64,000 nucleotides of DNA, taken from Gordionus sp. m RMFG-2023. Lineage: Eukaryota > Nematomorpha > Gordioida > Chordodea > Parachordodidae. The notes below the pieces were generated by a model. The model searched no databases. It was not told where the DNA came from and saw nothing but the letters and a program-made list of their open reading frames with translations. Made by a program: the position numbers and the translations under genes. Where the stretch lies: contig NC_088777.1 of NCBI RefSeq assembly GCF_954871325.1, forward strand, positions 25,583,366-25,647,365, in the 5' to 3' direction. Shown piece by piece: positions 23,651-34,345 of this stretch. Within the stretch, counting starts at the first letter, position 1; every line of letters starts with the position of its first letter.

Positions 23651-24246
23651 CCTATTCCCCAAGAAAAACGATCGGTGATGGAAATTGCCTATATCGCGCT
23701 GTATCGTTAGCCATTTTTGGTGAAGAGACATACCATATTTATTTACGTATCATTTCTGCAATAGAAGTCATACTCAAGAGGGACTATTATGATTTAGAGA
23801 ATATTAATTATATTGTACCTGTTTCCATGAGGAAACGTATTTTATTTTGTTCATATAATCATACTTTAAATAACATACTTAAAATAGGGGATTGGTCGAG
23901 TATGATTAATATTTTTGTTTTAAGTGCTGCTTTAAACATGCCTATTAAATCTTTTTGTCCCCCTTTATCATTTAATTTATTAAGCCCCAGTCCCTATACT
24001 CTTGATATATATGGTCGGGATGTTAGCAGATGTTCTGATATAAAAATCAACATAATGTGGACATCTTGTAATATACCCAATGATATTTTAAATATTTCCA
24101 TAAATCATTTCATTTTTTTACAAAAGCTTAATTTCAATCAACATAATAAAATAATTAATATTGATAATTCATTTAATAATAATAAATCTATTAACGAATC
24201 TTATGAATTTTACCTTATACGCATAATGATAAAGAATCTAATTTAA
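23644..24246 (+). CDS. OTU-like cysteine protease domain of the MULE protein
   Basis: The open frame runs from just after a stop at 23641. Residues 11-18 are IGDGNCLY, the catalytic Asp-Gly-Asn-Cys signature of OTU deubiquitinases, followed by 'RAVSLAIFGEETYHIYLR'. A later 'ISINHFIFL' at about 24090-24115 supplies the His of the triad in the usual NHF context. The middle ('LKIGDWSSMINIFVLSAALN') fits the OTU fold. There is no ATG before the DGNC motif (the first in frame is at 23827, after it), so the natural start is either lost or in an upstream exon inside the arm. OTU domains are found in some MULE proteins, where their role is unknown. Confidence 0.8.
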   Translation, partial: ALSYSPRKTIGDGNCLYRAVSLAIFGEETYHIYLRIISAIEVILKRDYYDLENINYIVPVSMRKRILFCSYNHTLNNILKIGDWSSMINIFVLSAALNMPIKSFCPPLSFNLLSPSPYTLDIYGRDVSRCSDIKINIMWTSCNIPNDILNISINHFIFLQKLNFNQHNKIINIDNSFNNNKSINESYEFYLIRIMIKNLI

Positions 24247-24660
24247 ATTATATTCAATTTTCTCCAATCAATAAAATTAGCAACAATTCTAATAATAAAT
24301 CTATTAATAAATCCCATGAATTTACACCTATAAAATCAAATTTAACTTATAAACACTCTTCCCCAATGAATGATAGCAATAATTATGATAATAAATCATT
24401 TAACGAATCCTATGAATTTACACCTATAAAATCCAATTTAAATTATAAACACTCTTCCCCAATTAACGATAGCAATAATTATGATAATAAATCTTTTAAC
24501 GAATCCCATGAATTTACACCTATAAAATCAAATTTAAATTATAGACACTCATCCCCAATTAATGATACTACCGACAATTATGATAATAAATGTAACAATG
24601 AATCCTATAATTCTATAACTATAAAATCAAATTTAAATTATATATATTCTTCCCCAAATA
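24170..24660 (+). repeat. 96-bp (32-residue) in-frame tandem repeats
   Basis: Unit anchors 'gaatttacacctataaaatc' lie at 24318, 24414 and 24510, exactly 96 bp apart, with degraded units on each side. The encoded unit is Asn/Ser-rich: 'NDSNNYDNKSFNESYEFTPI' then 'KSNLNYKHSSPI'. It links the OTU domain to the DNA-binding part of the MULE protein. Confidence 0.88.
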
Positions 24661-25280
24661 ATCACGAATTTATACCTATTGTTAAAAAAACAAATTTTTC
24701 TCCAAATAATGATAATAAATATACTAATAATAAAAAATTTACTAATTTTTTAATAGAAAACATTTTATCGTCAAACTCTTTAAAAAATAAATTTCCTTTA
24801 CCATGCGATAATAGTAATGGCATCTTTAAAAATTCATTTATGGATTCTACACATGTAATACAACTTTTATTAGATTCTAAAAGCATTTTAAATACTATAC
24901 CTGTAGGTATAAAAAACAATAAATATTATATAATTAATAATACTAATAATGTAAAAAATATTGGATATCGCAATACATATGTTGATGATTGTGGGGCTTG
25001 GAATAGTGCTAAATCCGGTTTTCAAAAATTTATTTATTTCTTAGATAAAACTAATATATTGGGCCCATATGTTTTTAAAAATAATTGCCTTTGTAAATAT
25101 ATTAGGAGAAATAATAAACCAATATATGACATAATAATCAAAACACCTGATAAAAGTTACATGTTTATATATACTATGTATTATACTTCTTTAAAAAGGG
25201 ACGAAAATTATAAAAGAAAAATTAGTGTTTTAAATAAATTTGATAATACTTCGAAACTTAATTTAAAATACGTGTACTAG
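24366..25280 (+). pseudogene. MULE protein middle: repeats and FLYWCH/WRKY-like region
   Basis: 304 residues. The first about 95 are the 32-residue repeats. From about residue 195 the frame reads 'RNTYVDDCGAWNSAKSGFQK', then 'CLCKYI', 'YMFIYTMYYTSLKRDENYKR'. I recall this DCGAW...YY.TLKRD arrangement in other animal MULE proteins, in the place where FLYWCH/WRKY-GCM1 DNA-binding domains sit. The frame ends at 25280, and the continuing sequence 'VEYLGFYPVKAINED' is in another frame, so a frameshift has broken it. It is preceded by the OTU domain and followed by the transposase core. Confidence 0.75.
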
Positions 25281-26453
25281 TTGAATACCTTGGTTTTTAT
25301 CCAGTAAAAGCTATTAATGAAGATATATGTGAAAAAGAGTACATACGTACCCATCCAACCACTTTAAAAGAAATTGAGAAAAATATTAACATCTAAAAAA
25401 TTCCTAAATTATATAAAAATTTAATTTTAAATAATGATTTCAAAACAAGTCCTCGTAATATTAAACAGCTTCGAAATGTTAAATATAATATCAATCGAAA
25501 AAATAAAATAGTTGGTTCTAATAATTTTTTTGATAATATATTATATATTATTTCCAATATTGAAAAACACCCTTTTGTACAAAATGTTATACATAAAAAA
25601 AATAAAATAACTTCTATTATTCTTTATACACCTTTAATGATAAAAAATATAAAATATATGTGTGCAGAAAATAATTCCATTCTTGGTTTCGATCGTACAT
25701 TTAATCTCAGTGATTTATATGTTACGACATCAGTTTTTAAACATACTATCAAACTTAAGTCTACTAAAGATTATCCAATTTTCCTTGGCCCAGTTTATTT
25801 GCATGGGAATGCAGATTACCAAACATATGATAATTTCTTTTCAGATTTAGAGGGAATTTTTAAAAAAAATCTAATTAATAAAAATAATATAATTTTTGGG
25901 ACAGATGATGAAAAGGCTTTACATACTTCCATAAAACAAAATTTTCCGAATTCTATGCAATTATTATGTACAAGACATATAAAAGAAAATATTAAAAATT
26001 ATTTAAGAGATAAAGAGGGGGTTCCCGAAGTAATAAGATGTAAGATAATATCTTTAATTTTTGGTGATAACTGATGATATTTTTTTTGATAAACTTAATA
26101 ATTTACGTAAATTTTGCGAAATTAATCACTATAATTTTTTTATAGAATATATTAATACTTATTTAGAAAAAAATTTGTATAATCACGTATATTTCCCATT
26201 AAAAAATAAAATTATATGTGATTTATGGACTAACAACAATTGTGAGTCCATGAATCATGTTTTTAAAAGTTATACTAATTGGAAATCATGTAATTTAATC
26301 AACTTAATTGATATTATATATAATAAGGTACAAATACAAGAAAAAGATCTTGAAAGAGCTTTGATAGGAGTAGGAGAATTTTATTTGGCTGAGGGGTATA
26401 AGTCATTTCAAATAGATTTATCACTTTGGGAGAAATATAGTGAGGAAGATTAA
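25281..26453 (+). pseudogene. MULE DDE transposase core
   Basis: After a connecting segment with a stop near 25396, the frame 25637-26074 shows 'NSILGFDRTFNLSDLYVT' (first catalytic Asp), 'GTDDEKALHTSI' (second Asp) and 'LLCTRHIKENIKNYL' (the CxxH motif typical of MULEs). Frame 26061-26453 overlaps it by 14 bp and holds 'CDLWTNNNCESMNHVFKSY', with the third acidic residue (E of NCES). The overlap is a frameshift. All catalytic residues are present but split over frames, so this copy cannot make transposase. The length agrees with the MULE domain. Confidence 0.85.
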
Positions 26454-27136
26454 AAATGTGAGGTAGAAAATTTAATAAAAGGTAGTAAAAAACGGGAAAG
26501 AGAAAAAGTCATGTCATCATGTGGGGAGCTAATACTTTTAAAGCCTAAAAATTCTAAAAAACCTTGTCAAAAAATTAGAATAAAAAAAAATAGGACAGTA
26601 TCAATAAAAAAATTAAAATTGAAAAATAATAAGGCCCTTTAACGTCGTACTCTTTTTCATATATATATATCAAATAAATCTTTTAATTTTACAATAAATT
26701 TTTGTATCAGACAGACTGCTTCATCCTAATCATTAAATACTCCATCATATAATCAACTTTATCAATCCCCTTTTTTTTGATTTTATCCAAAAAAATTATG
26801 TTTACTGATATTTTTTTTATTCGCATCGCGCATAGGTACTAAATTTGTTTATGATTTTTATTCATATCGTATACATTACAATATTATATTTAATTTCTTA
26901 TTCATAATTTCTATTTTGTTAATTTTTTTTGAAGTATATGAGGAAATGATGATATCAAATATAGATTAAGATAGTAGAAAATATCTGATCCTCATTTAAT
27001 TATATATATTTATGCGCCTTTGTTTTAATTACAATTAATGAATCAAATGTATTTTAGTTTAACAATAATTTAATAAAATTATCTTTTATTTTTTGAATGC
27101 TTTTGATGATATAGAATAGAGAAAAATTAAATATAT
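26454..27136. other. 3' region of the MULE before the right arm
   Basis: The first about 180 bp are basic, Lys-rich coding-like sequence ('KKNRTVSIKKLKLKN') that may be the protein tail. The rest is AT-rich with no match. Confidence 0.4.
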
Positions 27137-28503
27137 AGTCATTGGGTGGGCTACGAGTCGGTTATCCGCCAAATAGCGATATTTTAAAAATATTTTTTGG
27201 GATTATGTTTTACACGTATTTATAGATATATAAAACGAAAATCAACATTTTTCAAATTATATTACTAGTAAATTTGGTCAATCGAATATTTAGTAAGTGG
27301 TCGGTTTTGAGCTCGGCAATCGGTCAAATCAAATTATTTTCAAAAAATTTTTTAGGATAATGCTTAGCACGTAAATATACACATATAAAACAAAAATTAA
27401 GATATTTTGATTTAAAACGCCAGCAATTCAGTATTTAGTCATTGGGTCGGTTACGAGTCGGCTATCTGCCAAATAGCGATATTTTAAAAATATTTTTTGG
27501 GATTATGTTTTATACGTATTTATAGATATATAAAACGAAAATCAACATTTTTCAAATTATATTACTAGTAAATTTGGTCAATCGAATATTTAGTAAGTGG
27601 TCGGTTTTAAGCTCGGCAATCGGGCAAATCAAATTATTTTCAGGATAATGCTTAGCACGTAAATATACACATATAAAACAAAAATTAAGATATTTTGATT
27701 TAAAACGCCAGCAATTCAGTATTTAGTCATTGGGTCGGTTACGAGTCGGTTATCCGCTAAATAGCAATATTTTAAAAATATTTTTTGGGATTATGTTTTA
27801 TACGTATTTATAGATATATAAAACGAAAATCAACATTTTTCAAATTATATTACTAGTAAATTTGGTCAATCAAATATTTAGTAAGTGGTCGGGTTTAAGC
27901 TCGGCAATCGGGCAAATCAAATTATTTTCAAAAAATTTTTTTAGGATAATGCTTAATAAGTAAATATACACATATAAAACAAAAATTAAGAGATTTTGAT
28001 AAATAACGCCAGCAATATTTACCTTCGAAAATTTCCATTATTTTACTACTCTAAACCTACTCATAAATTAAACATCAAAGAAACCTAATTTTTTTTTTAA
28101 TTTTTTAGGTTTTTCATATGTATATATACCCAAATATAAAAAAAGCGCTATCCAATCATCATTCCGGTTTCCTAAAATGATACTTACATATTTACGCATA
28201 TAACGCCCTCTTACGGATATATATTTGTTAATTTTTAAAATTGAAAAAAATTTATTTATGTTTTAATAAGCTATGAAAATATTTCTTTTATAATAATATT
28301 AACTCAAAATAAAATTATATATTATATGATATTTAATCAGTATCCTTCATTTAATAAAAAAATAATTTAAATATATTTTAAAAAAAGTTTTAAAAATTTT
28401 CATTAAATAAAATATACATAATAAAATTTTGATTGATTTATGATTGATTATGATTAATTGCTTTTTAGCAAATCATTTTAGCAATTCAGTATTTAGTCAT
28501 ACC
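27137..28503 (-). repeat. Right arm of the MULE
   Basis: Three inverted about 290-300-bp subrepeats (boundaries near 27419, 27707, 28008) and about 490 bp of unique inverted repeat mirroring 20729-21220. The two arms are highly similar where compared, including the block 'gcgctatccaat' and 'cataacgccctcttacgg' read on opposite strands. Confidence 0.92.
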
Positions 28504-28559
28504 GAAAAAAATCAAATAATAAATCCATTTTCATAATATAAATAAAGAATATTAAATTA

Positions 28560-30460
28560 AATTTTTTGTTGATAATAATAAAATATTAACAATAATGTTA
28601 TTTTATATGATCTTTTTAAGGATAATATTTTAATGTGACAATTGTCATATTGGTTATTTTAACGTTCTTGAAATTTTTTGACACAAATGGGTAAAAATAT
28701 AATTTATATTGTAAAGATTAAATTATAAATTAAATGAAAATGTTCCTTGGAAAAATGACAATTTTCATATTGTCGGTATTTTTAAACATATTGATTTTTT
28801 TGACGCTAATATGTATTTTTAACAGGTAAATTAAAATTTTAATTAAGATGTACCATATAAAAATGACAATTGTCATAATCTTTATTTAAAGTTTTTTGAA
28901 ATTTTTTTGACGCGAATGGGCAAAATATAGATTACTAAAATGTTAAAATAAAATTTCAGCAAAGATGTATCATAGAAATGTGTCAATTGTCATAATCGTT
29001 ATTTTTAAAGTTTTTTTATTTTTTTGATGCAAATGGGTTAAAATATAGATTATAAATATGGGATATGGTTTTTAAGTTCTTTTCATAAAATTCTTACTCA
29101 TCATGATCTCGCCGTGAGATACAACTGTTAATGCAGGGTTATACAATTTAATAGATGTAGAATTTAAATTTATTAATTAAAGAAATAAGATTGTGAATCC
29201 ATATCTTAAATGTTTTGAATTTAAGAAGTTACAACCCTCTTTGGTAATCTATTTGCATATTTTTATAAAATTTTAAGTAGGATAAAAGCGGCAACGATTA
29301 TGAGCAATGGTACCAACATTTCTCAAAAAAAACAAGAAAGTTAAAGAATGAAGATTATGACAATTGGCACTTTCCTATGGTTCATCTTCATGAAATTTTA
29401 ATTTGACATTTTTACAATATATATTTTAATCCATTTGGGTCAAAATACTTTAAAAAATAGATTATGACAATTATAACTTATCTAGGTTACATCTTCACTG
29501 AGGTTTTATTTTAACATGCTAGCAATACTTATTTTAGCCCATTTACGTCAAAAAACCTTAAAATTAACGATTATGATAATATTCATTTTTCTATGATCTT
29601 CATGAAATTTTAATTTAACATGCTTACAATCTAAATTTTTACTCATTTGCGTTAAAAAAATTCAAAAAACTTTAAAAATAATGATTATGACAATTGTAAT
29701 TTATCTTATAGTACATCTTCACTGACATCTATTTTAACATGTTAGCAATCTATATTTTTGCCCATTTGCGTCAAAAAATTTAAAAAACTTTAAATAAGGA
29801 TTATGACAAGTCACTCTTCTATAGTACATCTTCGTGAAATTTTAATTTAACATGTTTACAATTTTATTTTTACCCATTTGCGTCAATAAAAAAAAAGTGA
29901 TTATGACAATTGTCACTTTTCTATGGAATATCTTCATAAAATTCTAATTTAACATGTTAACAATCTATATTTTACCCATTTGCGTCAAAAACTTTAAAAA
30001 TAACCATTATGACAATTGTAACTTATCTAGTGTACATTGAAGTTTTATTTAAACATAGCAATATTTATTTTAGCTCATTTACGTCAAAAAAATTTAAAAA
30101 TAACGATTGGTACATCTTCACTGAATTTAATTCAACATGTTAGCAATACTTATTTTTGCCCATTTGCGTCAAAAAAATTCAAAAAACTTTAAAAATAAAC
30201 ATTATGACATTTATTACTTTTATATGGTTGGTATATCTTAATTGAAATTATTTAACTTGTTAAAAATACATATTTTTGATAATCAGCGTCAAAAAAATCT
30301 AATAAAAATACCGATTATAATAATTGTCATTTTTCCAAAGAACATCTTCATTGAATTTATAATTTAACATCTTACCTTTTTGGGTTAAAAAATTTTAAAA
30401 AATCACGAATATGACAATTATCATATTAAAGTATTATCCTTAAAAATAATTATATAAAAA
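28560..30460. mobile_element. Noncoding foldback element of about 130-bp subrepeats
   Basis: The left half (28600-29060) has units 'atgacaattgtcataat' ... 'gacgcaaatgggtaaaatat' ... 'gaagatgtacca'. The right half (29350-30440) has the same units inverted, 'aaaaataacgattatgacaa' and 'catttgcgtcaaaaa', about eight copies. The outer ends also mirror: 'cttttttaaggataatattt' at 28612 against 'aaagtattatccttaaaaa' at 30430. The centre (29070-29320) is unique and noncoding. The same subrepeats stand at 55930-56170 beside an IS630-like transposase, so this may be its non-autonomous relative. Confidence 0.75.
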
Positions 30461-30469
30461 AGTTTAATA

Positions 30470-30835
30470 TAAATATTTTTAGAAAAAACCACATCTTTTA
30501 AAATACTTAAAAAAATAGATTTACAAAAATGATTAAAAAAAATATAAAAGATCACAAAAGAAACTCAAAAGAAACTCAAAATAGATTATTTACAAAAAAG
30601 TATAAAATTCTTATCAAATCAATATGCTTAAAATATAATTTTTTTATAAAATAAATAGATGACCATTATATTGTATTTAAAAGAAATTCTTGCAAAAGTA
30701 TCTCAGTAAATAATATTTTTGATTTTCATTATTATTATTTAGAAAATTTTAACGGGTAATAATTATATTTATAAGTAAGACAATAGTTTTATAATATATA
30801 TCATAATATTTTAATGTAAATAGATTCTATCGCTC
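30470..30835. repeat. Dispersed repeat, inverted partner at 37507-37710
   Basis: The reverse complement of 30600-30830 matches 37507-37710: 'aaaactattgtcttattta' , 'aacccgttaaaattttat', 'tactgagatacttttgcaag'. There is no coding content. Confidence 0.65.
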
Positions 30836-31137
30836 TCCCAAAATCCTACATTCAGCCCCATAGTGGCGGGCGAGTGGCAACGTCTTTTGGCGGCTAATGG
30901 AGGTTTAAAAAGTTCCCTGTAATATGGGTCTAGAATAGGATCACCGTATCCTCGACGGGGTAAAAAGCACTTAAAGGGGTTGATGTCAGGACGGGCATCC
31001 GATTGTAAAAACCTCGCTACAAAATATCCCTATGGTTACAAGAAAATGCGGGGTACAGACCAAAGTACCCCGTGGGCCTCCTCGCCTACGATAAAAAGAA
31101 AAATGGGAAACTGACGGACTAGATGACTTGATAAAAA

Positions 31138-31437
31138 GTGGAAAAGGCAGTTTACGGGGATCGAGTAAGGGTCGCTACATGGAATGTTGGGAGTATGACG
31201 GGAGCGGGAGAAGTGGTCGATGTATTGCATAATAGGCATATAGATGTGTGCTGCATGCAGGAGACTAGATGGAAAGGTAATAGAGCAAGAAAGATTGGCA
31301 AGACTAGTGAAAAGCATAAATTCTTTTGGCAAGGAAGTAATAATGGTAAGGCTGGAGTTGGGGTATTGGTTGCGGAGAAATTGGTGGACAAAGTAGTCGA
31401 AGTAAGAAGTCTAGATAACATAACGCAGATTGTGTAG
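31138..31437 (+). pseudogene. RTE endonuclease domain, N-terminal part
   Basis: 99 residues: 'VRVATWNVGSMTGAGEVVDV' (the TWN start of exonuclease-endonuclease-phosphatase domains, with the catalytic Asn), 'RHIDVCCMQETRWKGNRARK' (catalytic Glu in QETRW), and 'KAGVGVLVAEKLVDKVVEV'. The later catalytic Asp and His motifs are absent because the frame stops at the deletion junction. In an intact LINE it nicks the target DNA. This type is often annotated craniofacial development protein 2-like. Confidence 0.88.
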
Positions 31438-31732
31438 TTTCTGCATTGTTGCAAGGGTCAGCAGACAAGCATGGAAGAGGTTCAGAGAGATGAGGGCTAT
31501 TCTAACAAATAAAAAAGTCTCTCTAAAGTTAAAGGGGAAAGTTTACATAAGCTGTGTGAGGAGTTGTTTAGTTTATGAAGGCGAAACATGGGCAATGAAA
31601 GCGACACACGAAGCAAAATTAGAAAGAACAGAGTTGAGAATGATTAGATGGATGTGTGAGGAATCTCTGAGAGAGAGAAAAACTAGCAAGGAATTGCGAG
31701 CAAGTGGAGTGGTGATGCGAATAAAAATATGA
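31430..31732 (+). pseudogene. RTE reverse transcriptase, C-terminal tail
   Basis: Residues from 'VARVSRQAWKRFREMRAILT' through 'SCLVYEGETWAMKATHEAKL' to 'RERKTSKELRA' match the tail of the RTE at 3607-3890 almost residue for residue. The methionine at the start is part of the junction and not a true initiator. No catalytic residues. Confidence 0.85.
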
Positions 31733-32710
31733 CCTTTTGGTCGCAAATTTACAAATAAATCTCTAATATATAATATTTTATTATTTGTTTTACTGATAGA
31801 GACGTCATCTGGAATCATATAATATTTATGAACCATCATAAAATATAACATAAAGAGAAAAAAAAGAAATTGAGAAAACTGCAAAATCATTAACTCAAAA
31901 ACGCTAGAATTTTCAAGTGATAAAAAAAATTAATAATTTATTAAATTCATTTGTTGTTAGTAATGAATTCATTATCATAGTTGAGCAAAAAGAATTTCTT
32001 AAGATGATGGAAGGTAAATTAATTTTTTTTTCTTATTATTATCTCTTCTACTTGTCAATTTATTATAAATATTATCTTGTATTGGACTATCATTACCAAT
32101 TAAAAAATTTTCTCGAAGATCTTTGAAAAGAAAATTGATGAAAGCTTCATATACGAAACTGATTTTAAATAACCATTGAAAGCTCAGACATATATCTGCT
32201 TACTGAAAATATTTGGTATACTAAGACTAGAAGCTTTCTTGAAATATCTTGTCACTGGGTAATGAAATCATATGCTATTTTATTTATAAATTCAATTAAA
32301 TAAATATTCAAATAAGCTCATAAGCGATAGTTTATAAAGACAATCTGGAAAGAATATTTTTGGGAAGCCACATATATCATAAAATAGCTGAGTTAGTTGA
32401 TCATCGTGACTTTGGAATTGATGAAAAAGTTATAGCAACTGTGACATACAATGGATCTTATTTTATCAAGCAGTTTGGATATTCTATGGAGGTGTGGGGA
32501 ATGATTTTGACATCAATGAAGATGAATGTTTAGAATCCGAAGTCATTGAAAGTATTATTTAATACTTCTTTTATTGTAAAATTTATAATATCGTAAATTT
32601 AATAAAAGATTTTATTCAAATAAAATTATTTATTTGTTTATATTTAGGGTCTAAAGAAGCATCAATATCATGCCAGAACATTCCTTGTCTATGCCATTCG
32701 ATAAGCTTTA

Positions 32711-32917
32711 TTGCAACAACAGATGTCGAGAAAGCTATTAAGGATTCCATACATTTCTAGAATACATCATCTCCCACTAGCCAAATGTACTAAGTTATGG
32801 AATGCTAATAATAGACCTAAAACTGCAGAGTTTATTAAAGCAGTTTTAGGAAAACAATTAGTTACACTCTGCTGTACGAGATGGAATAGCATGTTTGATA
32901 GCCTTACTAGTTATTAA
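32711..32917 (+). pseudogene. hAT transposase fragment
   Basis: 68 residues including 'AKCTKLWNANNRPKTAEFIK', 'AVLGKQLVTLCCTRWNSMFD'. The 'TRWNS' motif lies just after the catalytic His region of hAT transposases. The parallel fragment in hAT A is at 51322-51570 (minus), with 'AICTKLWNANNRPKTAELIK'. Confidence 0.78.
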
Positions 32918-33208
32918 AATTTAAGTGAATTTCCAAAATTATATGAAAAATTAGAATTTCCAAAACAAAGAGATATTGAAATGTAATATTTAGAAGAATA
33001 TTGTCATATAATCTTCCCATTGGCTATAACGATTGACAAAATACAAAGTGAAATCAACCTATCATGGAGAATCAGCAATAAAATCTTGCAAACCATTAGC
33101 TATTGCCGTAGAAAATTCTTTAAATAAAAGATTTAAAAATATATATGAATTATTTTAAAAACACATTTTTGGACACTATTTCTCATCCCTACTTTAAAAG
33201 TCGTTGGA

Positions 33209-33487
33209 TTGATGGTGGAAAAAAATAACCTTCAGGATTTATTAATACATGAAGAAAATAATATTAAAATTAATATGTCAACAAAATCTTCAATTGATAA
33301 AGATGATGATTATTTTTGTTATAAAAGTACCACATCCAATTCTAATAATTCAATAAATAATATTGAATTAAAGGTCCTAAATTATATGAAAGATGAAAGG
33401 CACAATATAAATATGTTAAATAGTTATAAATATATAAAAGAAAAATTTATTAAATTTGACACAATTACCATTATTCAGCTTTGCTAA
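33209..33487 (+). pseudogene. hAT transposase linker fragment
   Basis: 92 residues that match hAT A 50517-50939 (minus): 'STKSSIDKDDDYFCYKSTTS', 'NSNNSINNIELKVLNYMKDE', 'YKYIKEKFIKF'. The dimerisation motif that should follow (SSAPVERLFSFANMV) survives only as traces near 33470-33500. Confidence 0.75.
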
Positions 33488-33534
33488 TATGGTCAAATAT
33501 CGTCAAAGGCTGAACGACATATTTCGAATAACAA

Positions 33535-33775
33535 ATTTTAACATCAGGCCTTATTTCTTTAAAAAAATATATAAATTTCTTTCAAATTATCTAAAATTAA
33601 TCTCTTCTGTATGGTATTCTTTTTTCCGTCTTTGGTCAAAATCGAAACGCAATCTTTCTTGCCTGGCATGATTCTGCTTATTTCGTCCGTACAATAAAAT
33701 TCTTGTTCAATTTTAATTGTATATTCGTCTAATTTTTCCAGGCTTGGGGTTAGGTGTTGATAGAAATCGAAATAC
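33535..33775 (-). pseudogene. Family X protein, copy 4 (short fragment)
   Basis: Minus-strand reading from 33770 to 33535: 'TPNPKPGK', then in another frame 'LDEYTIKIEQEFYCTDEISR' and 'IMPGKKDCVSILTKDGKKNT', 'IQKRLILDNLKEIY', 'KEIRPDVKI'. This matches copy 3 ('STPNPKACKTID', 'MPWKRDFVSIIKNGEKIQVQ', 'KILILINLRELYLKF') and copy 1 ('EKKDCVSINESGK'). It directly abuts the end of the hAT-III relic. It preserves about 75 residues of the N-terminal half, in better condition than the other copies. Confidence 0.82.
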
Positions 33776-34345
33776 CAAGAAATTAATTAAAAAATGAATT
33801 AATATAGTGAGCATGTGTTATTGAATGATTAATCAATTTTAAAATTTTTATTTATTTTATTGATTCAAACCCTCATTTATTGTTATTCTAATTTACAAGT
33901 AAGGCTATGCCGATTTTAGAAAATCCGACGAAATATTTATATTGTTTTGGGTTATTTTATGATGATAATACTTTTATTTTGTATATAATTTCATAATAAT
34001 AATAAATTAATATTTGTAATATTAAAAATATCAAATTATTTTAAAAAATTGAGTAGAGAAAATTTTGATATTATTTTTGGCGTCATATATCCAATATTTA
34101 TATTGTTTTGGGTTATTTTATGATGATAATACTCTTATTTTGTATATAATTTCATAATAATAATAAATTAATATTTGTAATATTAAAAATATTAAATTAT
34201 TTTAAAAAATTGAGTAGAGAAAATTTTGATATTATTTTTGCGTCATATATGAAATGCACAAGATTTCATATATTCAAGAACTCGAAACTTAATTGAACAT
34301 ATTTTATTAATATTCATTAAATATATGTTACATGGGCAAATATAT
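33775..34345. repeat. Dispersed repeat R3, copy 1, with internal duplication
   Basis: Matches 61859-62158 plus 63266-63370: 'atgaattaatatagtg.gcatgtgttattgaa', 'ggctatgccgat', 'tattttgtatataatttcat', and at the end 'catatattcaagaactc' and 'gaacatattttattaatatt'. Inside copy 1 a segment of about 161 bp is directly duplicated (33932-34092 and 34093-34253). Confidence 0.85.

Larger units (their letters stand above)
20729..28503 (+). mobile_element. Foldback-type MULE with OTU domain (Phantom-like)
   Basis: Inverted termini begin GGTATGACTAAATACTGAAT at 20729 and, on the other strand, at 28503. Each arm has about 490 bp of unique inverted sequence (20729-21220; 28010-28503), then subrepeats of about 300 bp: about eight full units on the left (21224-23650) and about three, inverted, on the right (27137-28010). 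The core (23644-26640) encodes an OTU-like protease domain, a FLYWCH/WRKY-like region and a MULE DDE transposase in broken frames. Established knowledge: Phantom is a Mutator-superfamily group in animals in which FLYWCH domains and foldback termini are reported. No clear 8-10-bp target duplication is visible. Confidence 0.88.
30838..31735 (+). mobile_element. RTE LINE deletion derivative (5' UTR and EN joined to RT tail)
   Basis: 30838-31137 is GC-richer leader sequence ('gtggcaacgtcttttggcgg', 'gggcatccgattgtaaaaac') of the kind that precedes RTE endonucleases. 31138-31437 encodes the start of an AP-endonuclease domain. 31438-31732 encodes the C-terminal tail of the reverse transcriptase, matching 3607-3890 of the other RTE. 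The whole catalytic RT is missing. Similarity ends near 31715, before the normal 3' end. One family supplies both parts, so an internal deletion explains it. Confidence 0.85.
31790..33535 (+). mobile_element. hAT relic (family hAT-III), transposase region
   Basis: Plus strand. 31915-32010 reads 'INNLLNSFVVSNEFIIIVEQ' then 'KEFLKMME', ending at a GTAAAT donor. 32110-32170 reads 'SRRSLKRKLMKASYTKL'. About 32410-32540 reads 'DFGIDEKVIATV' and 'NDFDINEDECLESEVIESII'. 32650-32910 has 'ISFIATTDVEKAIKDS' and 'RTRWNSMFDSLTSY'-like sequence. 33209-33480 holds the Asn/Ser-rich linker ('STTSNSNNSINNIELKVLNY') and the start of the dimerisation region. The same order occurs in hAT A. Many stops and frame changes; neither terminus was found. 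An intron-like 50-100-bp gap follows each donor. Confidence 0.8.

Noticed and set aside
24662-24919. 85-residue minus-strand frame
   Set aside because: Antisense of the MULE protein frame.
31152-31454. 100-residue minus-strand frame (and 31036-31332, 31573-31890)
   Set aside because: These are antisense of the RTE endonuclease and RT tail.
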